Below are positions 52,164 through 63,425 of a stretch of DNA of 64,000 nt, piece by piece. Under the pieces are notes generated by a model. It had not been told where the DNA came from and searched no databases. It saw only the letters and a list, made by a program, of their open reading frames with translations. Source of the stretch: Oncomelania hupensis (lineage: Eukaryota; Mollusca; Gastropoda; Littorinimorpha; Pomatiopsidae). The DNA is taken from NCBI GenBank assembly GCA_036898135.1, contig CM072522.1:58998209-59062208 (forward strand), read 5' to 3'. Position 1 is the first letter of the stretch. The number at the start of each line of letters is the position of its first letter. Position numbers and translations under genes: made by a program.

Positions 52164-52773
52164 CCCACGTGGGGGTGCTGGGGGTTTCAGTATAAATAGT
52201 ATCTCCACTTTCTGGAAATGTAATGCTTTAAATTCCCACTGTCGCTGTCTTTCTCCTTTGTTCTTTTTCATTCCTACTCTGTTCTATCAATATACTATAC
52301 TATCTTCTTCTTCGCTAGACCACTCACCTACCTTTCTTCTTGAAAACTCTTCTGGGACAAAACTTCTCATTTGTGTGAGATTTGTTTGATCAGCTTGGGA
52401 ATATTGGATGCTTTCTGCCAAATAGTCACGGGGGATTCCTATGATGTTATTATTTGTCAATGTTGGCATTTTATGTGTATGTGTTTTGTTAATATTTTAT
52501 AATGATGTTTGTAATGCATTTTGTTTTTGTAAACGGGGGTTCGATAAATTAGAATATAGCCTCATCGTCCCCTGTGTCGGATGTCTTTATTGTAAAGTGA
52601 CTGGCTGGTGGAGTGCCTTCAGTGATACCACTAGGGTTGTTTCGGCAGATCTTTTATGCGGATCAGGGGTGAGTCCTATTTCAGCGAAGTTGTGATCTTG
52701 ATTTTGTAGTCCAGATTCAGTGCTTTGCAGTCCGCTGGACCGTGTAAGCAATGAATAACTAACTAACTAACCG
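52164..52773 (+). mobile_element. hairpin-TATA element, copy 3
   Basis: Flanked by TGCTGTTA at 52156-52163 and 52774-52781. Starts CCCACGTGGGGGTGCTGGGG, has TATAAATAG near 52191, and ends CAGTCCGCTGGACCGTGTAA + (TAAC)n. Same length class as copies 1 and 4; no ORF. Confidence 0.87.
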
Positions 52774-52789
52774 TGCTGTTAGATTGCTT

Positions 52790-53465
52790 GTTTCAGGCTT
52801 GATGGTACATAAATATGGCTGTGTTAATTAAGTTACTGCATATAGGTATGAATGTGAAAAATGTAGATAAAATATGTCCTTTTGTGTTAGTGCTCATTAG
52901 ATCCTTTTTAGTACAACTACTTCATGCTTGCTACAACTACAGGAGCTAATATAGGAGATCTGTGGTGTTCCAGAATTGCTTTGCAAAACAATGAAATTGA
53001 ATGGATTAATTAAATGTAATGGAACATATCTAAGTAATAATGTTATTTAATAAATGATATTTGTATTAATATTTATGTATTATTACTTTATTTGACCTAT
53101 TTCATTTGACCTATTTCATAAATTACGGTTATTATCTGCAATATTGACCACCTGGGTAACAGTTTTATTATAATGTGTGTTGTAATTTACTTTACTTAGA
53201 ATGTTAGGTGCTTGCCTTGGCATAGGTTATAATTTGTTTTGATGTCCCCTTTTTTCTCTCATCCTTTGTCAAGGCTGATCTCCCAGAACAGAAAGTAATT
53301 TTAGAGGTCACTAAACTTAGAAAAGTAGGTTTGTATTATTTTGAAATGACACTATATTAACATTGCATTATGATGCAGTGTATGGCTGACTATAATGTCT
53401 GTTGAATGAATTTATTTTAATTTTAAATGTACTAATATATGGCAATGTAATATTGTACATATACA
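52790..53465. other. AT-rich sequence, no gene seen
   Basis: Lies between blocks A and B. No finger, exon or RNA signature. Confidence 0.45.
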
Positions 53466-53499
53466 GTTCAACACACAAGGGAGTGCTCACAGCGCAGTT

Positions 53500-54110
53500 T
53501 AGTTTTATGTACAGGCTGTATAATACAGCACTTTATTGTTGTGTACAGGCTGTATAATACAGCACTTTATTGTTGTGTACAGGATGTATAATACAGCACT
53601 TTATTGTTGTGTACAGGCTGTATAATACAGCACTTTATTGTTGTGTACAGGCTGTATAATACAGCACTTTATTGTTGTGTACAGGCTGTGTAATACAGCA
53701 CTTTGTTGTTGTATACAGGCTGTGTAATACAGCACTTTGTTGTTGTGTACAGGCTGTATAATACAGCACTTTATTGTTGTGTACAGGCTGTATAATACAG
53801 CACTTTATTGTTGTGTACAGGCTGTATAATACAGCACTTTATTGTTGTGTACAGGCTGTGTAATACAGCACGTTATTGTTGTGAACAGGCTGTGTAATAC
53901 AGCACTTTGTTGTTGTGTACTGGCTGTGTCATTCAGCACTTTGTTGTTGTGTACAGGCTGTGTAATACAACACTTAATTGTTGTTGGGTACAGCCTATGT
54001 AATGCAGCACTTTGTTGTTGTGTACAGGCTGTGTAATACAGCACTTTGTTGTTGTGTGCAGGCTGTGTAATACAGCACTTTGTTGTTGTGTGCAGGCTGT
54101 GTAATTGCAT
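53500..54110. repeat. 34-bp minisatellite, about 18 copies
   Basis: Units of TTGTTGTGTACAGGCTGTAT + AATACAGCACTTTA, with TGTAT/TGTGT variants grouped in the right half. Confidence 0.94.
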
Positions 54111-54114
54111 GTTT

Positions 54115-54440
54115 CTAACAGCTAAAAGAATACTCCATAAATAAAGTATTAAAATGTTTATAAAAATGTAAAACTGAGCATTGTGTTGTTGTGTATACAT
54201 TACAATGTCACTGATAGAATAAAGTATCAACATGTTTATTAAAATGTAGAACTGAGCATTGTGTTGTTGTTTGTACATTACAATGTCACTGATAGAATAA
54301 AGTATTAAAATGTTTATAACAATGTAAAACTAAGCACTGCGTTGTTTTAAGTACATTACGATGTCACTGATAGAATAAAGTATTAAAATGTTTATAACAA
54401 TATAAAACTGAGCATTGTGTTGTTGTGTATACATTAAAAT
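54115..54440. repeat. ~80-bp tandem repeat, 4 copies
   Basis: Units containing AATAAAGTATTAAAATGTTT and TGAGCATTGTGTTGTTGTGT. The last unit passes straight into the block B 5' flank (GTCAGTGATAAAATAAAGAA), which in block A reads GTCAGTGATGGAATAAAGAA, so the array grew at the edge of the duplicated block. Confidence 0.85.
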
Positions 54441-54959
54441 GTCAGTGATAAAATAAAGAAGGAATGAAGGGAGATGAAGTAGAGGTTACAGGGACAACTT
54501 TATAAACATGCATTCAGCAAACAAACAAAAGATGCCACAAAATAACGAATACAATCTTTAAAATGTAAGATAAATGTAAAAGTCATATCAAAATAACACA
54601 AGTATTCCAAATTTTTACTAATGCTGAGTTGGTTGTTTTGGAGGTATACGAAACTAATTTAGTAAATGACAATCTGGCTTTGTAATCTTTTCTCCTCCTA
54701 TCCCAAATTAAATCTTTGGATAATTTATAAGTAGCTGCTTGTTCTATTCATCTTTAATATAAAGAATTTTTCACAAGTAAGCATTATTATATTTATAAAA
54801 ACATCTTTTGCGCCAGGTATCTTTCTACTAAAACTTTAGCGAATACATTTATGACAGTGTGGAGAGTTTTTCCTCTTAGCAAACTGTCGGTATTACTTCC
54901 CCTGTTCATATTGAGGTTGTACAGTTGTTTTGCAACGTTGAGTGCTGCATTGCTCTGTT

Positions 54960-55065
54960 ATGGAGGACGAAGCCAGTCCAGTGCTGTCTGAGGTGAAGCT
55001 GGAGATTGACATTGCTGAGGAACCAGTGGTAGACTGGATGAGATTGCAAGCGTGGCATGCGCAAG
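54960..55065 (+). CDS. zinc-finger gene B, exon 1
   Basis: ATG at 54960 and donor AAG|GTGAGT at 55065/55066. Encodes MEDEASPVLSEVKLEIDIAE...AWHAQ, phase 1 at the end. Contains the VKLE psi-K-x-E motif in an acidic setting. The 120 bp before the ATG are conserved with block A. It is the intact version of the block A exon. Confidence 0.85.
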
Positions 55066-55744
55066 GTGAGTCTTGCTCCGGTGATGAAACATTCGTCATT
55101 GAACATGGCATTTTACCACTACAGCCAATACAGGACAGTTAAGATTAACATCGTGGTATCAACCTGTACAGAAAAATATAATTTCCACGCCAGTCAAAAT
55201 GAAAGCTTTGTCATTCTCCTATTACTGTTATGTGAATTGAATCGCTAATCTTTTATTTTTTCTTTGTTTAAACTGTATTTTACTACAATTTTTCATTGGA
55301 GATGTCACAAAGTGGTCGCAAATGTTAACAATATCAGCGCTCCTTGAAGAATGGTATCACAGAAAAGGATTAAAATAAGTGTCAAGTTTAGCACACCCAC
55401 ACCCTAACATCAACAAAATTGTTTTTTTTCCTGACCTTGTGTGTGGACAGTGCAGTAAATGCTGATCTTAACTACGGCAACGTTGTAACTGGAAGTCATG
55501 AAATCTAGACCAGTTCTTTGTTCATCCTTGATTGCCCTTGGAGGTTTATTTACTGTGTCATCTGTAATATTTAGGTGAGAGGAAAAGATATAAATTCTTA
55601 TGTAATGGCCTTTCAGTTCGTCATTGTTTCCCGATGAAAAGAAACAATAAAGCATTAACATAAATTTTAAAAAACTAAAAAATAAAAATAAAAATTATGT
55701 TTGCTGTCAGGAAATATTCATATGAAAGCTGTTGTTTTGTTTAG

Positions 55745-55948
55745 AAATTGCAGGAAGAGAAAGCCATCATGTTTCTCACAGCAGCAGTGAACAGATTGTC
55801 AGAGGTACTGCTAAAGTGACTGGCAGTGAGTTCAACATAAAGGAAGAATCAGAAAGCAAGACAGCACCTGACAGTGACATGATGGAGCCACATATAACAC
55901 TGTTGTGTACAGTGAAGACAGAACCTGACTGTGATACTGAGGAATATG
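55745..55948 (+). CDS. zinc-finger gene B, exon 2
   Basis: 204 bp, acceptor TTTTGTTTAG|AAATT, donor TATG|GTAAGT, phase 1 to 1. Encodes EIAGRESHHVSHSSSEQ...FNIKEESESK...TVKTEPDCDTEEY. One codon longer than in A. Two psi-K-x-E motifs. Confidence 0.85.
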
Positions 55949-56817
55949 GTAAGTATTAACGTATAATAGTCAGGGCTCCCCATCTGCAGTAAATCTAAAG
56001 AGTAGAATCACTTTCATTGTATAATTTTAAGGATTTTGTTATCTTCTTGTTAAGCATTTTAATGAGCAGTAAAAAAGCAGATGGAAGAAATGTCATGATT
56101 GATGGTTTTGTAGTGAAACAAGGGAAGTAACCACAGCATACGATTCATCACAAATCTACATCACATCAAATTATGATGTCACTTCTTAAGCTTAGCGAGA
56201 TGATTTAGGAGCCTTGTGATTGGTTGATAGTGCAAAAGATAAACCAATGAACATCGAGCTAATTTTTCAGTCGCATGGCCATGTTAATTTTAGAAGGGAT
56301 TATACGTTCACGATCTTCTCACGCTGTAGATTGTTTTTTCAGGTGTGTTTTCTGCACCAATTGTAACATTTAAGACGTATTCCTCACAGCTGATCAGCGA
56401 TTCTAAGGCGTGATTTTGAAGGTCTTAAGGCGTGATTATTCCCAATCTCAGCATAATGGAGAACCCTGATACAGTGATAGTAATGCTTGTCATCATTTTT
56501 GTGTGTTTTTGTTGTTGTTTTTGTTTGTTTGATTTTAAAACTATATTGTGATTGTAACTGAAATGCTTTACAGTTAACTGCTTCTCTAGATCTCACTTAA
56601 GTGTATTACAGGCTGTGAGCTAAATAACTTGCCTTATGAGCCAGTGAACAAATGTTTCATTCCAGAAGAGTCAAAAACAAATTTTTATTGAAACTGTTTT
56701 TAGTGATTACAAGTTGGTGTTATCCACACAGGAATATGGATGTGAGGGACAACTGTTCCGTTTTATCATCAACTCTGGCACTCACACATGATGTGTTTGC
56801 TGATTTCTTTGTTACAG

Positions 56818-56897
56818 AAAGCAGTGGGCCATTGGACACGAAAACAGTATGGGTGAAGACAGAAAGATATATGGATATACATCCAATGAAGCCTGAG
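56818..56897 (+). CDS. zinc-finger gene B, exon 3
   Basis: 80 bp, acceptor TTTGTTACAG|AA, donor CTGAG|GTAATA, phase 1 to 0. Encodes ESSGPLDTKTVWVKTERYMD...KPE with an intact VKTE motif. The frame continues open past the donor through a tandem repeat (next entry). Confidence 0.82.
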
Positions 56898-57035
56898 GTA
56901 ATAGTCCAGCTTGATGTCTCTTTTACAATGGAGCCTGAGCTAATACTCCAGCTTGATGTCACTTTTATAATAGAGCCTGAACTAATAGTCCAACTTGATG
57001 TCTCTTTTACAATGGAGCCTGAGCTAATAGTCCAG
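56890..57035 (+). repeat. 42-bp tandem repeats spanning the exon 3 donor
   Basis: Four units of GAGCCTGAGCTAATAGTCCA + GCTTGATGTCTCTTTTACAA. The first contains the real donor GAG|GTAATA; in the others the donor is GAGCTAATA, so GT is lost. In frame the region would add MEPELIVQLDVSF-type repeats if the donor were skipped, ending at the stop at about 57120. Confidence 0.88.
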
Positions 57036-57361
57036 ATCGATGTCTCTCTGATGGCCTGTCTTAATTGGAAGTTTTGGGGAGGTGTAAAAACTTTGTTTCA
57101 AGGTTCTCAATCCCAAACGTAGGTTATTGAACCTATTGGACCAGAAGAAAGGTTCAGGTACTTAGGTTCAGGATCTGAGAACCTTGAAAAAAAGATTTAG
57201 AACCTCCCCGAATCTTTCATTTAGGACAGGACATTACAGCACTTCAACACATTAACTGTGTGGTACAGCCATTACAGCAGTTCAACACATTAACTGTGTG
57301 GTACAGTCATTAAATGTACTTATAATTGTGGTAAAGTAATATATTCTCAAATTGATTTCAG

Positions 57362-57425
57362 GAGCCACATGACTCAGAGTTGTTTAAAGTAAAGACAGAA
57401 CCTGACAGTGACACAAAGGGATACA
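57362..57425 (+). CDS. zinc-finger gene B, exon 4
   Basis: 64 bp, acceptor ATTGATTTCAG|GAG, donor TACA|GTAAGT, phase 0 to 1. Encodes EPHDSELFKVKTEPDSDTKGY. Nine bases longer than in A, in frame; EPH also begins the matching part of exon 2 (EPHITLL), strengthening the exon-duplication reading. Confidence 0.83.
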
Positions 57426-57783
57426 GTAAGTATGTTAGTGCTTCATATTTAGAAATTATTGTCATGTTGTTATCTATATTATGATTGTAGCTTAGCTGTA
57501 GTACAGTTTCACTTTTCTAGACCTAAAGTATAGAATAGGCTGTGAGCTAAGTTACATGCATGTGTTACAATGAAGAAGGGTTCAGTTCTACTAGTGGCAA
57601 GAACATTTCTTATGAGTTATGAGTAGTTTTTTTCCGATATGTGCCCCATATTAATTCAGACTTGATTGATTAAAAAGCTGCTTTTTTGTTTTATGATTAC
57701 ATTTTAAAAAGTTAATAAATAAATAAAGAATAATAATAGTAATGATAATATTATAATAGTGGATGCTAACTGTGCCTTTAAAT

Positions 57784-58165
57784 CAGACTCAAAGAGTGGT
57801 GATCTGTAACCAACATACATGTTCACATGCTACACACACTCCTATCACAGACTCAAAGAGTGGTGATCTGTAACCAACATACATGTTAACATGCTACACA
57901 CACTCCTATCACAGACTCAAAGAGTGGTGATTTGTAACCAACATACATGTTAACATGCTACACACACTCCTATCACAGACTCAAAGAGTGGTGATTTGTA
58001 ACTAACATACATGTTAACATGCTACACACACTCCTATCACAGACTCAAAGAGTGGTGATCTGTAACCAACATACATGTTCACATGCTACACACACTCCTA
58101 TCACAGACTCAAAGAGTGGTGATCTGTAACCAACATACATGTTCACATGCTACACACACTCCTAC
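57784..58165. repeat. 64-bp minisatellite in intron 4 of block B
   Basis: Six units (starts 57784, 57848, 57912 ...) of CAGACTCAAAGAGTGGTGAT + CTGTAACCAACATACATGTT. Block A holds one unit near 41140, next to the CR1/L2-type LINE. Confidence 0.94.
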
Positions 58166-58609
58166 CAACACAACAAACACGCATTCATCTCTCAAACATG
58201 TAGTGTACAGGAAAGTGGCTATTAGAAAACGGAAAGAAAATCACATTTTAATTTTAACGAATAACGAATCTGTATTGTCCCCATTTGCACAAGGATATTT
58301 GTGTGTGATGCATAGTAACTGTTAACATATTAAGAAGACAACACAAAGGTTAGCGTACATGTAAACAATAAAAAAACCGGTAGCGGATATTAGAACACCT
58401 TAATGCATAACAATACTACAAAAAATCTCAAGACTATTACTGCCATTTTCTCAATCATTCACGCTTTCTCATGACCATGCTAATCCTTGCACATTCATTC
58501 TTATCCATGCACCGACTCATCCCAGACACACCCTTAATAAATGTAAGGGGCTGACTGTAGTTACGCTAATTGTATTAAAAAAAATAATTATTTCAGAATT
58601 TTAAAATAT

Positions 58610-58780
58610 TATTTCATTTGATTGCATCCGACAAGGGGGGACACCGAAGTACCTGAAGAAAACATTTGGTAGCCTGAAAAGTCTTGTATCTAAGTCACAT
58701 AAATTCATCCTCTGCAAGGTTTGAACTCTCGAGAAAACCAGAGTCCCTACCAATTGTGCTACTGCTGTCACCCACTTATC
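58610..58780 (-). mobile_element. tRNA-SINE-like segment before exon 5 of block B
   Basis: On the minus strand TAGCACAATTGGTAGGGACT resembles an A box and GAGTTCAAACC a B box, about 35 bp apart. A body follows with GTACTTCGGTGTCC, the complement of the GGAGTACCTGGAGAAAAC-type motif found in many animal repeats. Shared with block A (43350-43710) and partly repeated at 59840-59910. Confidence 0.55.
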
Positions 58781-58811
58781 CATGATACATTTGCTGAATT
58801 CTTTGTTACAG

Positions 58812-58891
58812 AAACCCCTGACCCATTTGAAACAAAGATGGTGTGGGTGAAGACAGAGCGATATGTTGATATATTTCCAATGGAGTCTGAG
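58812..58891 (+). CDS. zinc-finger gene B, exon 5
   Basis: 80 bp, acceptor TTTGTTACAG|AA, donor CTGAG|GTAATA, phase 1 to 0. Encodes ETPDPFETKMVWVKTERYVD...ESE. Intact VKTE motif, unlike exon 5 of block A. Confidence 0.82.
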
Positions 58892-58958
58892 GTAATAATG
58901 GAACTTGACTTTTCTTTTACAAATCTTCAACACAATAACTATTTGGTACAGCAGTCCA

Positions 58959-59005
<47 letters not shown>

Positions 59006-59027
59006 TGATGATGATGGATGCTATATC

Positions 59028-59467
59028 CAGTGGTACCTCAGGTAACGAATGCCTATTGTCCCGAACAATTCGGGTTAACAACAACTTCGAAAATGTTTTG
59101 TCTCAGGTAACGAACAATACCTGGAGTTACGAACGACAAATTTCCCTTGATAGTTTCTTGGAGCAGAAAGATTCCAAGTGGGCTGCCAAGAAACTGCAAC
59201 AAGAAACTCCTGAAACTAATGATTCACAATAGCAAAGAAAATGACAATTTCCCCTGATCATTTCTTTATGGTAAAAAAGAGATAGACTAAATCTTTTTTT
59301 AAAATTTTACATGAATTTATTTGGTTGTTTTTCTTTTTTTTATTTAATACAAGTACACGTATTCTTGGCCTTGTGTCAATAAAAAAGAATGATTCTTTCA
59401 TCTTAAAACGGATTGTCTCTGTTGATTTCAATGTTTCGAGTTACGAACGTTTCCAGAGTCACCACTG
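59028..59467 (+). mobile_element. Tigger-like MITE, intact copy in block B
   Basis: Terminal repeats CAGTGGTACCTCAGGTAACG and, at the right end, ACGTTTCCAGAGTCACCACTG. TA follows on the right; the left TA is mutated to TC. It corresponds to the split element in block A, so it was present before the duplication. Internal SLDSFLEQKDSKWAAKK fragment as in A. Confidence 0.8.
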
Positions 59468-59539
59468 TAGTTACTTTTCCCCAAATCACCGATGAGGCTC
59501 AAAGTGCGGCGATCAGTAGCAACATACACACCGACATGT

Positions 59540-59745
59540 TTCACCCACTGTGGCACATACAACAAACACATCTATAACTCAAATATGTGGCACACACATC
59601 AAACACATTTATCACTCAAACATGTGGTACACACAACAAACACATCTATCACTCAAACATGTGGCACACACAACATACACATCTATCACTCAAACATGTG
59701 GCACACACAACAAACACATCTGTCACTCAAACATGTGGTGTGAAT
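59540..59745. repeat. 37-bp tandem repeats, block B
   Basis: About six units of CACATCTATCACTCAAACAT + GTGGCACACACAACAAA. Homologous to 46420-46570. Confidence 0.9.
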
Positions 59746-60096
59746 GCAGGAAGATTGCTATTAAAAACAGGAAATCAACTTTTTATTTTTGACATTTTCA
59801 TTGTAACCGCCTCCGATACCATTATAATTATAATTTATTAAAGGGAGGGAGGACACCGGAATATCCTGAGAAAACCCTTAGTGACCTCAATTGTCTCGTA
59901 CCTAAATCACATAAGTTAGTTCCTTGTTCTGGTTGTTGTTGCAAAGTAATATATCCTCATAATTTTAAGACTGAAGTAGGCTTATTTTAAACATTATCGA
60001 GAAACTCAGCACATTGCTGCTGTGATAATGGTATAATAATAATGGTTGATTATATTAATGCAAAAAATACTAAAGATTAGTCATTGTTTATAGCGT

Positions 60097-60160
60097 CCAG
60101 CGGACTGCAAAGATACGAATCAGGACCACTCTGGTGATGATGATGATGATGTTGATGATG
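60097..60160 (-). mobile_element. hairpin-TATA 3' fragment plus (GAT)n, block B
   Basis: GTCCAGCGGACTGCAAAGAT and a short GAT run mirror 48070-48200 in block A, where the GAT run is several times longer. Confidence 0.8.
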
Positions 60161-60359
60161 AGATCTTACTTTTTCTGCACATTATATAGATTAGATCAAA
60201 GTACAGGTCATGCTTTAATGAGTTACAAGTTTAAAATGCATGTGGATGATGTCTCATAATTCATGGATTGTAAATGTTCAGCACTTTTCTGACTGACTTC
60301 TTGCCCTCCCTCCCCACCACCCATCTCACACTCTTCCCCGACCTGCCATTCCCCATCCC

Positions 60360-60600
60360 TTATATACATCTGTCAACACTTTATACAGTAGTTAGTGTTT
60401 CTTATATACATCTGTCAACACCTTAGTTAGTGTTTCTTGTATACCTCTGTCAACACTTTATACAGTAGTTAGTGTTTTTATATATGTCAACACTTTATAC
60501 AGTAGTTAGTGTTTCTTATATACATCTGTCAACACTTTATAGTTAGTGTTTCTTATACATCTTTGAACACTTTATAGGTTGTGTTTTATGTAAATCTTTT
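60360..60600. repeat. ~42-bp tandem repeats before the B zinc-finger exon
   Basis: Five to six degenerate units of TGTCAACACTTTATACAGTA + GTTAGTGTTTCTTATATACA. Block A has a single unit (48201-48225). The array lies within 20 bp of the splice acceptor. Confidence 0.88.
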
Positions 60601-60608
60601 TTTTCCAG

Positions 60609-60857
60609 GTTCCAAATGCATGTGCTACACAACTGCTTGCTGTCAGATCTACACCAAAGTCATTGGTCAAGTTCTCTTCTGCCTCAGTCACTCCCCACAG
60701 TGAAGTCAGTCTCACAGATCAAGCGTGTAGAACAAAGACAAATACAAACACACACACACACACACAAACACACACATGTCATTTATTAAGTAATGAGACA
60801 GCCTTTGGGATAAAACTGTTTTTCATTCTGAGAGTTCTGACCCTTGGTGTTTGGTAG
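60609..60857 (+). pseudogene. zinc-finger exon of block B, all fingers lost
   Basis: Acceptor TTTTTTTTCCAG|GTTCC, phase 0, colinear with block A for the linker (PNACATQL ... SVTPHSEVSL ... ACRTKT). At about 60742, where A goes on to its first finger, B runs into (CA)n and then unrelated, probably LINE-derived sequence (60780-60885). The frame closes at 60857. The block B product would be the acidic N-terminal region plus a short tail, without DNA-binding fingers. Confidence 0.8.
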
Positions 60858-60885
60858 AGCCTTCCAGAAGGCAGGAGCTGGAAGT

Positions 60886-61467
60886 TACATTACATTACAT
60901 TATTATTGCTTTAGGTCCAGCGGACTCTTCCGAGCCAAATCAGGACCGGACAACCCCTGATCTGCATAAAAGATCTGCTGAAACAACCCTAGTGGTAAAA
61001 CCGAAAGCTCTCCACCAGCCAGTCACTTTACAATAAAGACATCCCACGCAGGGGATGGCTGAGGCTTCACCCCAACTTATCGAACCCCAGTTTACAAAAA
61101 CAAAATAGAATACAAACATCATTATAAATTATCAACAAAACACATACATATAAAATGCCTACATTGCTAAATAATAACATCATAGGAAGCCCTAGTGACC
61201 ACCTGGCAGAAAGCGTCCAATATTCCCAAGCTGATCCAACAGACCTCATACACAAACAAGGATCAGTCTTGTCCCGGAAGAGTTTTCAAGAAAAAAGGTA
61301 GGAAACTGGTCTAGCGAAGAAGACGATAGTATAGCAGATTGATAGAAAAGAGCAGGAATAAAAAAGAGCAAATGAGAAAGACAGCGACAGTGGGAATTTA
61401 AAGCACTAAATTTCCAGAAAGTGGGGATACTATTTATACTGAAAACCCCTGCACCCCAACGGGGGGT
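60886..61467 (-). mobile_element. hairpin-TATA element, copy 4
   Basis: 582 bp, minus orientation, flanked by GAGCTGGAAGT at 60875-60885 and 61468-61478 (11 bp, perfect). The left side is the 3' tail (TACAT)n; the right end is the 5' hairpin (GCACCCCAACGGGGGGT). ATACTATTTATACTG near 61427 is the complement of the TATAAATAG box. Confidence 0.9.
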
Positions 61468-61484
61468 GAGCTGGAAGTGGTGCG

Positions 61485-62490
61485 CATGAAACCCATACTT
61501 ACTAACAATAACAGTATCTCAATCTGTGCCCTGAAACACAACATGAAACCCATACTTACTAACAATAACAGTATCTCATTCTGTGCCCTGAAACACAACA
61601 TGAAACCCATACTTACTAACAATAACAGCATCTCATTCTGTGCCCAGAAACACAACATGAAACCCATACTTACTAACAATAACAGCATCTCATTCTGTGC
61701 CCTAAAACACAGCATGAAACCCATACTTACTAACAATAACAGCATCTTATTCTGTGCCCTGAAACACAACATGAAACCCACACTTACTAACAATAACAGG
61801 ATCTCATTCTGTGCCCTGAAACACAACATGAAACCCATACTTACTAACAATAACAGTATCTCATTCTGTGCCCTGAAACACAACATAAAACCCATACTTA
61901 CTAATAATAACAGCATCTCATTCTGTGCCCAGAAACACAACATGAAACCCATACTTACTAACAATAACAGCATCTCATTCTGTGCCCTAAAACACAGCAT
62001 GAAACCCATACTTACTAACAATAACAGCATCTTATTCTGTGCCCTGAAACACAACATGAAACCCACACTTACTAACAATAACAGGATCTCATTCTGTGCC
62101 CTGAAACACAACATGAAACCCATACTTACTAACAATAACAGCATCTCATTCTGTGCCCTGAAACACAACATGAAACCCATACTAACTAACAATAACAGCA
62201 TCTCATTCTGTGCCCTGAAACACAACATGAAACCCATACTTACTAACAATAACAGCATCTCATTCTGTGCCCTGAAACACAACATGAAACCCATACTAAC
62301 TAACAATAACAGCATCTCATTCTGTGCCCTGAAACACAACATGAAACCCATACTTACTAACAATAACAGCATCTCATTGTGTGCCCTGAAACACAACATG
62401 AAATCCATACTTACTAACAATTACAGCATCTCATTGTGTGCCCTGAAACACAACAGGAAACCCGTACTTACTAACAATAACAACATCTCA
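61485..62490. repeat. 57-bp minisatellite, about 17 copies, with higher-order structure
   Basis: Units of AACATGAAACCCATACTTAC + TAACAATAACAGCATCTCAT + TCTGTGCCCTGAAACAC. Variant units recur in the same order (CCAGAAACAC, AAACACAGC, CATCTTATTC, CCACACTT) after five units, so a 285-bp block has been duplicated. Both strands are open because 57 is divisible by three; not a gene. Confidence 0.96.
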
Positions 62491-62750
62491 ACTGTGTTTC
62501 ATTCTCACTATTCTCATAAGTATATAAAAATTCTATATTTATCACATTTACTAATAAAAGTTCAAATAATAACTAAAAATTATAATTTTTATTGCTGCAG
62601 TGAACATGTTGATGCTCACTAACTTAAAATCTTATAAGAACAGCTAAAAAGAGATAGTGTCACAATTATGAAAAAGGCAATTATATTTTACATTACAACA
62701 ACAACAAAAACAACAACAACAACAACAACAATAATAATAATAATAATAAT

Positions 62751-62793
<43 letters not shown>

Positions 62794-63310
62794 TTAACAA
62801 CAATATTTTTATATTATTAATAATATTAATTATTACCCTAAAAGCAAACACTTTAAATGTAATGCTTACCCTATTTCATTTGTGGAACAAGGGCCTACAC
62901 AATTCTTGTTAACATCAAAACCTTTCACAATGTCTTGCCTCTGAGACTAGCCATTGCAAAGTGATGAAAAATATATGATTACAAAAATGTACACCTTATT
63001 TCCAAAACTATTCACTCAATATTCAAATGTCTGTAAGCAATAACACCTGTTTGCACTATTTGCTACATTACTGATAAGAACAATACTGATGATATCATTA
63101 GCTTATTACATAACACTACAACTAAGGGAAAGGACTCATGCTACTCAAAACTTGCCTTAATTATACACCACTTACCTCCCTCTTCCTCATCATCATCACC
63201 ACCTCTCTCTCTCTTTTATCTCTCTGAGTCTCTCTCTCTTTTATCTCTCTCTCTCTCACATCAACACAATACAATCAAGATAGAATGAATAAGAAAAATA
63301 AAGACAAATA
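62491..63310. other. AT-rich and simple-repeat sequence, no gene seen
   Basis: Contains (CAA)n/(TAA)n runs at about 62695-62830 and a CT-rich tract at 63180-63260. No exon recognised; exon 1 of a third zinc-finger copy would be expected near here and is absent. Confidence 0.55.
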
Positions 63311-63314
63311 AACT

Positions 63315-63425
63315 CACACATACTGACAAACATACTAACTCACACATACTGACAAACATACTAACTCACACATACTGACAAACATACTAACTCACACATA
63401 CTGACAAACATACTAACTCACTCAT
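63315..63425. repeat. 26-bp minisatellite
   Basis: About four units of ACACATACTGACAAACATAC + TAACTC. It marks the left edge of block C. Confidence 0.92.

Noticed and set aside
60940..61255. Minus ORFs recurring in the hairpin-TATA element copies
   Set aside because: Frames are interrupted differently in each of the four copies, so no common protein is encoded.
61434..62622. 381-codon plus and 328-codon minus ORFs
   Set aside because: Opposite strands open over the same 57-bp array; consequence of period, not genes.
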